Below the pieces are notes generated by a model. It was given only the letters and a program-made list of their open reading frames with translations. It ran no database searches and was not told where the DNA came from. DNA of 64,000 nt from Anaspis maculata (Eukaryota; Arthropoda; Insecta; Coleoptera; Scraptiidae), in NCBI GenBank assembly GCA_949128115.1, contig OX421968.1, forward strand, positions 29,974,877-30,038,876, read 5' to 3'. A program made the translations under genes and the position numbers. Positions 55,611 through 64,000 of the stretch are shown here, one piece after another. Position 1 is the first letter of the stretch; each line of letters begins with the position of its first letter.

Positions 55611-55864
55611 AAAAATTTTGCAAACAATTTAAAATCTCTACAAAAATTTGTACTAAAATTGGAGTTTTGGCTATGGAACATTCAATTCAAATTTTGAGAA
55701 ATCATCTGTACTCAAACTAATTTTGATGTATTTAGAAATAATGTATATCTATACTAATATGCTCTTTTTATGTTCTTGATATGTAATTTTTAAAATTTTA
55801 GTATCCTTTGTTTAAGCAGCTCAAATTGGTGAGAATACGAAATTTTTGAATAAATTTCTTTATA

Positions 55865-56942
55865 CAGGGTGGCCCAACGAAAACAGAACAGAGGGGTTTT
55901 CGGGCATTTCACCTCAGTTTTTTGAAAAAAGCTCGAACAGGTCGATTTTTATATTGAGGGGGACATTTGAAACATACATTGGCGGATTTCTATCTTTAGC
56001 CCCCTCACCCCCAACCGCCCCATCTTCGAAGTTTCAAATGACACCACCCACTTTGCGATACATCAAATTGAAGAGAATTAAATTCTCTTACTGAAAAAAT
56101 ATTTCTTCAATTTTCAACCCCACCCCCCTTCTTCCTAAAATTGTCAGAGCTTCCAATGTGATATTTTTGATCTCTTAATTCTCTTCAGTACAGTCAACGT
56201 CATCCTGCACAGCATCGAGGGAGAAAATTTTCTGTGTAAAAAGTGCCACCCACATTCACTCCTTCACTTTCCCACCTCAACTTCGAAATCTAAAATGACA
56301 CCACCTACTTTGTGATACATCAAATCGAAGGAAATTGAATACGCTTTCTGAATAAAATATTTTCAGAATTTTCAAAAAAACCCCTTCTACCCTAAAATAC
56401 TCCGAATGTTCAATTTATCAGGAGAGGGGTTGAAAATTTCAAAAAAATTGTTTTCAGAAAGAGAAATCAATTTCCTTTCAATCGATGTATCACAAAGTAG
56501 GTGGTGTCTGTTGAGTTTTGAAATTGGGGTGGGGGAGTGGAAAGGGGTGAATTTGGGTAACACTTCTCTCCACCGAAAATTTTCTCCTTAGATGCTATTT
56601 AGGATGACGCTTATTAAATTGAAGAGAATTGAGGGGTCAATGATATAAAATGGGACAGTCAGAGACATTTAGGAAGATGGGGAGTGGGGTTGAAAATTTT
56701 GAAAATATTATTTTCAGAAAAAGAATTCGATTCTCTTTGATTTGATGTATCGCAAAGTAGATGGTGCCATTTGAAATTCTCAAGTTGAGGTGGGTAGGGG
56801 TGAGGGAGCTGAAAATAGAAATTTGCCAATGTATGGTTCAGACGTCCCCCTCGATATAAAAATCGACCTGTCTGAGCTTTTTCGGAAAAATGATGTGAAA
56901 TGCCCGAAAACTCCTCTGTTCTGTTTTCGTTGGACCACCCTG
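55865..56942. mobile_element. TA-flanked foldback MITE (caps type 2)
   Basis: It begins CAGGGTGGCCCAACGAAAAC and ends with the complement (GTTGGACCACCCTG); TATA lies on both sides. 1078 bp, with arms mirrored throughout. From ACAGGTCGATTTTTATATTG inwards it matches the MITE at 45557-46638, but the outer ~72 bp on both ends are unrelated to that copy. Non-coding. Confidence 0.88.
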
Positions 56943-57445
56943 TATATAGGATTGTGAAATGTGATGGAAGAAAGAAAGAGGAGATATTTTATTTTTCACG
57001 GTGTCTTTGAAAAATCAAGCAAAACTGCAATGCAATGCTCTTTAGGTAACCTTCGTTAATGAATAAAAATATATTGCGGCAAATAACGATTTTGAAAGTT
57101 GAACTTTGAGGGACTATAACTTTCTAAGGGGCATCTCTTGCATTTCATTCGTATCGGAAACTTCATATTTTTGAAAGCTGAATCCGAAGATATATGGACA
57201 GGTATCCTCTTTTGAAACACCCTGTACATAGGTAACAACAAAAAAAAACAACTTCTCCGCCGTTATCGCCAAATGTATAATTGGTTGGAAACTGTTTAAA
57301 TTCACGAAATGTCGTTCCAATAATTTTTCTTTTTTCCATTACCTACTTGTTATGTTCTCTTTTGCATGAAATGTCGATTAGTCTTCCAGATCCGTGTCCT
57401 GTTTACAGACGGCGTGTGCTTCGTGCTGCGCTGACAAAAAACATT
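56943..57445. other. No gene recognised
   Basis: A TTTGAAACACCCTGTACAT word near 57215-57235 looks like a further CACCCTG TIR end, whose partner I did not find. Otherwise plain spacer. Confidence 0.4.
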
Positions 57446-57573
57446 GGGTAGTATTAATAAAAAATAAGCATAAGCATTTGCTTGGATTTCATAGGCGTTG
57501 CTAGGGAAAATCTGCTCAGCAACTCCTCAAAAATCTAAGCAAATGCTTATACTTATTTTTTATTAATATTACC
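57446..57573. mobile_element. Small MITE with ~38 bp inverted ends
   Basis: GGGTAGTATTAATAAAAAAT and AAGCATAAGCATTTGCTT at the left are mirrored at the right (AAGCAAATGCTTATACTTAT, ATTAATATTACCC). A ~55 bp loop separates them. Flanking duplication not clear. Confidence 0.75.
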
Positions 57574-58193
57574 CCTAGTCACTTTGTCAAATTAATTATC
57601 GAGATCATCAGCAGCTGTTGTACCTACCTATCTGCACGACTGAAAATTTTTATTTTCTGACAATAATGAGACGTCGAAGTGTGTTAACTACTAACAGGCT
57701 AACTGCCTTTCAATTGGAACTTTAAGAAATTTGTGGCCTAATTATGTTGCCGAAACGACCCATTCTACCTATAATACTTACAGGGAAATAGTAGGTAATG
57801 TTTAAGTATCAGGCCCTCTATAACGAGATAATATTTTTATGGGGTCGCACGCTGAGCAGTAACTATCTATTTGAGGGCCTGCGAGTCGAGAAAATAGTCG
57901 CTTGTTTAGTCTCGAGGGAAATGAAAGTCTCACATATTTGGCATTATCTCCGAAAAATATGTTCAAAACGCATGGGATAGTCGTCGACTCATCGTTACAG
58001 TTTTTCATGGTGGACGTCGGCGTGTGTGGTGTAGGTAGGTACGTAAAAAGCTTACTGCGCCCACCATCCTTTCCACCATCACGTGAAATTGACGTGATGT
58101 GATTAGGAGAAAAGGATGCTCCGCTTCATCAAACGATTGTTTTTCTTTGTAATTGTTAATATTATTCTTTTTTTGTGTCTCTTCTTTTTACAG
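57574..58193. other. No gene recognised
   Basis: Ordinary spacer. It ends in a pyrimidine-rich tract (58163-58190) that serves as candidate acceptor for the next entry. Confidence 0.4.
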
Positions 58194-58251
58194 TCTTTAT
58201 CGGCGTCCCGTCAGCTATGCCCGCAGCTGGAATAACGCATCTACCGTGGAA
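58194..58251 (+). other. Possible small internal exon
   Basis: A strong acceptor context (TTTTTTTGTGTCTCTTCTTT, TTACAG) precedes 58 bp of GC-balanced sequence followed by GTATGT. Two frames are open (LYRRPVSYARSWNNASTVE or FIGVPSAMPAAGITHLPWK). With no second exon found in the window this is only a splice-signal candidate. Confidence 0.3.
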
Positions 58252-58314
58252 GTATGTATACGATTTTACCCACAAAACACAATAAACTAATGATAATTGG
58301 TTGATGAAAATGAT

Positions 58315-59703
58315 AATTTAGTCCAGTCATTATGTTCAAAAAATCGTATCAACTTCGGAAAAATTAGTAGAGGGCTAAAATTTTGTACACACATTCCCTT
58401 GATAGTCTTAAATGGCCTGTGGAAAGCCCCTAAAATCCGAGCTTAGGAACTTCGAATAATCGCCATCAAGTGTTAAAAAGTCGTTTTTCCGGCGAAGAAG
58501 TCATTGCTTTATTGCAAGATTGTCCTTTTTATAATTGAATGATTGCGTATTATCATCTCGACAATCACCATACACTATTTCCACTTTTGCGTAGGTAGCG
58601 GATCCAAGATGGCCAAGAAGTAAAAACAGTTGACTGTCTTATTTCCAATATTAGCAGACCTAATAAATGTCTGGTGATGGCATTTTATTTCTTACATAAT
58701 TTATCATGAAAATACCAAGTTATACTTCAATATCTAGAGGAATCACTGATTTATTGACAAAAGTTGAAACATTTTCAGGTTTTTCAGAATATTTCAAAAT
58801 TGATCGAAGATATTTCGGAACAGTCCGCAACATCTTCGTAAGCTTAAAATTACGAATATATAGGGTGATTTTAATGTCTCCAGCTGTTTTGGTTCCTGAG
58901 ATTTTTTTTTCATTTTTTACTTCCCTCAACCCACTGAATATACGGCGTTTGCATAGGTATAGCTGATATTTACCCTGCAACTACATTCACAAATAATCAA
59001 AAAGTAGTGAAAACATGATGTGCAACTAATTTTCACATTGTGGCAATTTCTTGAGACTAAATAACAGTAATACCAAACACGTCGAGAAAAGAAATGAAGA
59101 AAAAAATCTTCAGAAACCAAGATAGCTGGAGACATGAAATTCACCCTATATATATTCGATATTTTGTGCTTACGAAGATATTGTGAACGGTTTCAAAATA
59201 TCTTCGACCATTTTTGAAATATTCTGAAAAATCTGAAAATTTTTCATAATTCAACTTTTTCCAATAAATCAGTTATTTTTAGAGATATTGAAGTATAACT
59301 TGATATTTCCATAATGAAGCATGTCAGAAACCAAATGCAATCATCAAACATTCTTTAGGTCTGCTATTCTTGGAAATAAGACAGTAAACTGTTTTTCAGT
59401 TCTTGGCCGCCATCTTGGATCCGCCACCTATGCAGAAGTAGAAATAGTGTTTGGTGATGGTCAAGATCGTAATACGCAATCATTCAATCACAAAAAGGAT
59501 AATCCTGTAATAAAGAAATTACTTCTTCGCCGAAAAAACGACTTTTTAACACTTGATGGCGATTATCCAAAGTTCTTTAGTTCGGATTTTTGGGGACTTT
59601 TTACAAGCCGTTCATGACAACCAAAGGATTGCGTGTACGAAATTTCAGCCCTCTACTAATTTTTCCGAAGAAGAAAGACATAGTGACTGAACTAATTCTC
59701 GAA
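58315..59703. repeat. Large palindrome with a MITE at its centre
   Basis: CTTCGGAAAAATTAGTAGAG on the left pairs with its complement near 59660. Further pairs are CCATCAAGTGTTAAAAAGTC, CTTATTTCCAAGAATAGCAG-like words and CGAAGATATTTCGGAAC with 59180s. The arms run 58315-58858 and 59150-59703. The loop is almost exactly the MITE at 58861-59147. Two GGATCCAAGATGGCC words lie in the arms. No coding capacity. Confidence 0.8.
58861..59147. mobile_element. TA-flanked MITE, 287 bp
   Basis: TAGGGTGATTTTAATGTCTC at the left and the complement of TAGGGTGAATTTCATGTCTC at the right form ~45 bp terminal repeats (continuing CAGCTGTTTTGGTT). TA lies on both sides. It belongs to the same broad style as the other TA/GGGTG-ended foldbacks in the window. 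Confidence 0.75.
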
Positions 59704-59828
59704 CAAAACTTCCTACGGAGTAGGCATCGATGGAAGTTGGGTGGCTTTGAAAATTGACATTTAGGCATTGTTGTGTCAATTTATAACAATTAATTTTGAT
59801 TCTGATTCTTGTCCATTTGGATTCAGTA

Positions 59829-60146
59829 ATGAAGGATTTTCTCTTGGGGTATATTTTTGGACACAAACAAGAAAAAATTCTAGGTATTTGCCGACGTTTC
59901 GATTCAATTGAAATCTTTTTCAAGGCTCATGACCTATTGACTTGAAATAATTATTGAATGAATTATAACTGACATTTTTGTGCAGCAAAAATGTCAGTTA
60001 TAATTAATATAATTATATCAATAATTATTTCAAGTCAATAGGTCATGAGCCTTGAAAAAGATTTCAATTGAATCGAAACGTCGGCAAATACCTAGAATTT
60101 TTTCTTGTTTGTGTCCAAAAATATACCCCAAGAAAAAATCCTTCAT
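59829..60146. repeat. Near-perfect palindrome, ~155 bp arms
   Basis: ATGAAGGATTTTCTCTTGGG at the left and its complement at the right bound the structure. The arms are almost identical through TGCCGACGTTTCGATTC and GGCTCATGACCTATTGACTT, differing mainly by a small indel near the apex. The loop is only about seven bases (GTGCAGC). It would form a stable hairpin. It contains the GAAACGTC motif twice, in inverted orientation. Confidence 0.88.
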
Positions 60147-60511
60147 AACAATTAATAAGTAGGTATGTCCGATTTCGGAAATCGAAACGCAATCAACCTC
60201 GTCCAAACTACGAGAGGCAGCGGCAAAAAAAAGAAAACCTTTTTCCAACCAAAAATCGCGGCCGGCACGAAAGTGCCTGCAAATTTTCAAGAATTGGGCC
60301 AGCCACAAAGACGCAGACGCAGATCAATGTAAACGTCATGATATCGTATTTCGATGAATTAGCAAAAAATATAAAGTCTTCGGCGCTTTGGACGGCTTAC
60401 TCCATGCTGCAAAACACCATAAATATTGTTACGAGTGGCGATCCCGTGCATTCTAGTAAACTCGCGATCTTTCTAGATTCTTCCATCCATTATGTCACGG
60501 TGTAGATACAA

Positions 60512-60742
60512 GTGCGGAGCTCTGGACATTTCCAGAAGTATACACGATGGCTTGACATTGAGAACCTTCAACGATCGATCAAGACACATCTGATCATTTT
60601 GAGGGAGGCGCTGGTTCTAGAGCACGGCAGAATGTACACTGTACAGGTAATGTGCAAGATTTCTCAGGAGCCGTATGGAAACCGTATGTCGGGTCTCTGT
60701 GGAAACTACTGGAAAATGCATGGAACATTCGAGATGAACTAG
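60512..60742 (+). pseudogene. Possible von Willebrand D-like remnant
   Basis: The frame ends YTVQVMCKISQEPYGNRMSG, LCGNYWKM and a TAG. The Y-GN-MSGLCGNY block resembles the end of vWF type D domains, where a conserved GLCGN motif closes the domain. The upstream sequence does not give the rest of the domain in a continuous frame and no splice signals fit well. Could be a decayed exon copy or chance. Confidence 0.3.
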
Positions 60743-61836
60743 TCGGACCTATATAAGCACTATGAATCGCCCCCAGCACCAGTATTGAATTGGAATGCGA
60801 AGTGGTAGCGAGCGGATAAAAGCGAAGTACCTGCGATATTTCCAAGTAGATAATTGTTGGCGTGTATTTATTGTAGTACGCAGTAACAAACAGCTAGTGT
60901 TTTAAAACGATCGTCTCAATCATATTCGAACCCGTACGCGAAATACGTAAAAATATAAAAGAGAATATCAGCAATAGAGAATTTGCCAGGCTTCAGTCAT
61001 ATTTGGAAACTGCACTTTGAGCCAGCCTGAAATTTTTTGAGAAGAATCTGAAGAAAATCGCTCGGGGAAGGTGTCTTTGGTCTTTCAATAGGCTTCATTG
61101 CTTTTAAATCTGTTTTTTTATGGTGAGCTGCAAATCCCAGCCGTTTTTATTTTCGTCTTGACAGCAGCGTTAAGCCCAAGTGTCAACGATTGCAATCAAA
61201 GAAAGCTGGACGCACTTGTCACTTTCTTCGCGTATTATATGCACGGGAAGTGAATCATTACATACCGAGTAGATAACAGTTAACGTATCAAATACTTCTT
61301 GTTTGTGGGTAAACACCTTGGCGCATCCTCGGTCCGCTTCTGAATTACAATACATGTCTTGTTTATTAACTTTCATTATTCATTGTCATACTGGAAAGTG
61401 TCTATATTTGTTTCCGTCGCATTTTGTATTAATGTTCCAAATAAATTTTCAGCCTGAGGAAGCCCAGAATCATGGACGAAACGTCGCAGTGACAAGAAGT
61501 CTTTTGTAATTTCATAAGTCCTAAAACTTACTAAATATTCTTCAAATTTCCTGCATCATACTGAAGACCAACAAACCAACTTTGATCATCCTTTCCTTGA
61601 AATTTTCACTAATCTGACTCGGAACTGCGCTATAAAGAGGATCATACGCCGTCAAGTGCCTCCTTAATGTCTCTATTAAAGTTGAGTCATCATCAGATCT
61701 ATACTTAACTGCCCAACTCCCATCAAACCATCGTTCTCGTGTCTTACGACGAGACACACCAGAACGTACATACCTAATTAATTACCGTTGTCGACGAGCC
61801 GCCCCAGTGCAATTTTCCAGACAGTAAGGTGCGTCT
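60743..61836. other. No gene; GAAACGTC motif at 61480
   Basis: A GCCTGAGGAAGCCCAGAATC word followed by GGACGAAACGTCGCAG lies at 61450-61495. Similar GAAACGTC words occur at about 31993 and in the palindrome at 59829-60146. Such CCTGA-GA...GAAACGT words are widespread in invertebrate repeats, so this is probably the end of one. Nothing else is supported here. Confidence 0.4.
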
Positions 61837-62480
61837 GTCCGTCCGTCCGCAGTTCCGTATGTCCGTCCGTCACAGCATCTAGTCCTATATAGACAAAAGG
61901 ATTTTTGCGGAAAATTTCTACTCCAATTAGTACCCGTAGAGTTCTACCATTGTTTGGGCAAAAAATTCTACTATTGCGGCCAAAATAGCGACAGAGTCAT
62001 GAAATTCGGCTTGACAATTAGAATGATAGTACTAGATAAGGTTGAGTTCCAAGTTTCATGAAAATCGTTCCACTGGTAAGAGATCTCAATATAGCGGACA
62101 AGATGGCGGTGGAATGCTGAAATTTGGCTGGAAAATAAGAATGATCATACGGAACAAGGGTAAGTTTCATGAAAATCGTTCCACGGATCAGAAATTTTAA
62201 TATGGCGGCCAAGATGGCGGCAGAGCATCATTTGACTAAAATCGGATGTATCGTAATGAAGTTTACATTGCCTGCAAATTTTACTGAAATCCGACCACTT
62301 TCAGAGAAATTCACAATAGCGGATCAAAGATGGCGGACAAGTGATAAAAATCATTGATTAACTTGACATCCTGGACATATGTACTATTGAAAAGCGTTTT
62401 CACTACATCGATATCTCTTTATCCTGAGGAGTTATCCCGGGTACGGACAGACGGACGGACGGACGGACGGACGGACAAAG
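61837..62480. repeat. Repeat block with ~100 bp units and GTCC/GGAC runs
   Basis: CTGTCCGTCCGTCCG at 61837 and CGGACAGACGGACGGACGG at 62440 frame three diverged units containing ATGAAAATCGTTCCAC and AATATGGCGGCCAAGATGGC. The same words occur in the palindrome arms at 39760-40190. Non-coding; probably a decayed relative of that family. Confidence 0.65.
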
Positions 62481-63150
62481 TGAAGCTAAAAGCACCTTTT
62501 TCCCATTTTCAGGGAAATTGCGCTTGAAAGTTATACGTTTCCTAGAAATCAGTGATCTTATTTCTGAAATTTAAACAAACATTACAGTTTCCGGCGCTGT
62601 AATAATCTAGCAATTGATGGTCATAAAGAAAACATTAAAAACAAGCAAATATGCATCATGGGTCCAAGAACATGAGACTCAGTAGCGCACTTCCTCTTTG
62701 AAGGATTAGTGAACGGAAGATGTTAATAAGGGGTTCTACCGTTATCCGAGCAAAAAAATTCAATATGACGGCCAAAATAGTGGCAGAATCGTAAAATTCA
62801 TCTCAAAAACCAAAATGATCGGACTAGATGACGATAAGTTTCAAGTTTCACGAAAATAATGAATGTTCAATTCTCTCGTCTGCCTGATGCCTTGAAATAT
62901 AGCATCTGCGGAATGCCTTCAATAGATGGCGCCGCTTGGGAGACTCACATATTAGGAGTCCCCTTGGGTGTATATTACTAAGATCTCTGGCTGCCACAGC
63001 ATCGGATGGTTGGATTGAATGCCTGCGCACTGATGGGCTCCCAAATAGAAACGAAACACGTGTCTGTGCAGTCTCGGTCCGATCGTCTTGATGTTGTGGA
63101 GTCGGAGAGCTCTGTTCCATTTATGAAAATCGTTCCACTAATAAGAGATT
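62481..63150. other. No gene recognised
   Basis: More scattered words of the preceding family (AATATGACGGCCAAAAT near 62763, ATGAAAATCGTTCCACTAAT near 63122). Nothing else is supported. Confidence 0.4.
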
Positions 63151-63460
63151 TCAATTAGAAATGTCAAGTACAGTTACTTTTCAGTACTCGAAGTTTCCGT
63201 CACTTTTATGACGAGTAGAGATGTCAAGTACAGTTACTTTTGAGTACTCGAAGCCGCGGGATTACCAGTATCAATCACAGTACAGTACAACGTACAAGTA
63301 TGTAATAATTTCGATACCTATGCGATGCGACAGCGAGTACGATTACTACGAGACGGGGGTCCGGGTCCGGGTCGGAACAAGATTGGAAATAATATGCGGC
63401 AGCGGGTACGATTACTACGGAACTCGGGTCCGGGTCGGAAAAGGGAAACAAGATTGAAAA
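63151..63460. repeat. Two short tandem duplications
   Basis: ATGTCAAGTACAGTTACTTT occurs at 63160 and 63222 (period ~62 bp). TACGATTACTACG with CGGGTCCGGGTCGG occurs near 63336-63375 and 63407-63440 (period ~70 bp). Non-coding. Confidence 0.8.
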
Positions 63461-63470
63461 TAATATTTTC

Positions 63471-64000
63471 ACGATACACCATTTTGTGTATCGTTTTGTG
63501 TATTTCGGAGATCTAGTAAGCCCCCTTCCATTTTTTGTTTGGAGCTGTAATCTGCCTTTTACATTTTTCCTCGCTTTCAGAATTTCAGTAAGAGTCATTT
63601 GAATTTTTTATGCTTTTGGGAGCTCTACTAGGCTCTTTTCTTTCGTAAATGTCATTTAAAACTCTGCTGATCTGACTCTCTGATTTCTATTTTGCGTTTT
63701 TGTGGTGTTCGGAGCCCTATTGGATCTTTTTCTTTCTTCATTGTCATCTGTAGCCCTGCTAAGCCCCCGTTAGGTCCGCTTGTGTCTAAATCTGTCGTTT
63801 GGAGCTTTAAAAAGACTGTTTTTAGGCTTTCAGAATTTCAGTAAGCCCCTTCTAGCCTTCTTATGGTATTCAGAGCCCATTGCACACCCTTTGTATCTTC
63901 TTGAGTTGCTAGTAGCCCTATTGAATTCTCTGCCTCCTTCAATGACGTTAAAAGCTCTATGGAGTCCCCTTGCATTTGTTTATGGTTTTCGGCGACTCAT
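63471..64000 (-). repeat. Right copy of the window-scale inverted repeat
   Basis: Reverse complement of the array segment 4091-4624, as described there; it starts at GTATCGTTTTGTGTATTTCG and runs to the window edge. The rest of a second array probably lies beyond 64000. Confidence 0.8.

Noticed and set aside
1..64000. Whole window as one giant TIR transposon (Maverick-like) bounded by 4091-4624 and 63471-64000
   Set aside because: No shared integrase, polymerase B or capsid-type genes lie between, a host gene is enclosed, and the arms are part of a longer satellite-like array on the left.

Overview
The window is eukaryotic nuclear DNA from an arthropod, most likely an insect. It is AT-rich and almost entirely repetitive. 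It has spliced exons with canonical GT/AG borders and LINE, hAT and LTR families of insect type. Nothing in the sequence fixes the species; a hemipteran-like genome is only a guess from the repeat style. No bacterial-type gene, rRNA or CRISPR array was seen.

The only host gene I can support is on the minus strand (31535 down to 20840). It encodes a secreted, agrin-like/follistatin-like protein: a signal-peptide exon and three further exons carrying four follistatin/Kazal modules. All exon borders are phase 1, so the pieces join in frame. Intron 2 (about 9.4 kb) is packed with transposon debris, and the 3' end of the gene is not visible here.

Layout: 1-4735 is a degenerate satellite-like array with internal inversions; part of it (4091-4624) returns inverted at the right edge (63471-64000). 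6184-8693 is a long foldback hairpin. 8812-9811 is a TIR element holding a LINE tail. 9834-11050 is a ~260 bp tandem array. 12058-20230 holds small foldbacks, including a TA-flanked one at 17811-18560. 20840-31535 is the Kazal gene with LINE, hAT and LTR insertions in its intron. 32998-38973 is a foldback element whose left arm was split by a nearly complete LINE with a C-terminal restriction-like endonuclease region. 38986-40770 is a nested palindrome built on 20 bp units. 42395-54950 is a multi-level insertion stack: LINE-A (plus) was hit by a CR1-like LINE-B (minus), which was itself hit by a foldback MITE, a truncated R2-like LINE and a solo LTR. 55075-64000 is further LINE debris, several palindromes and tandem repeats.

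The transposon copies seen are broken by frameshifts, stops, truncation or later insertions. The strongest results are insertion junctions with target-site duplications where removing the insert restores the older reading frame. The most unusual are a pair of equal-sized foldbacks sharing a core but carrying different caps at both ends, and RLE-type LINE copies integrated outside rDNA with 6 bp and 11 bp duplications. All identities and homologies were judged by eye; no alignment or database search was run.
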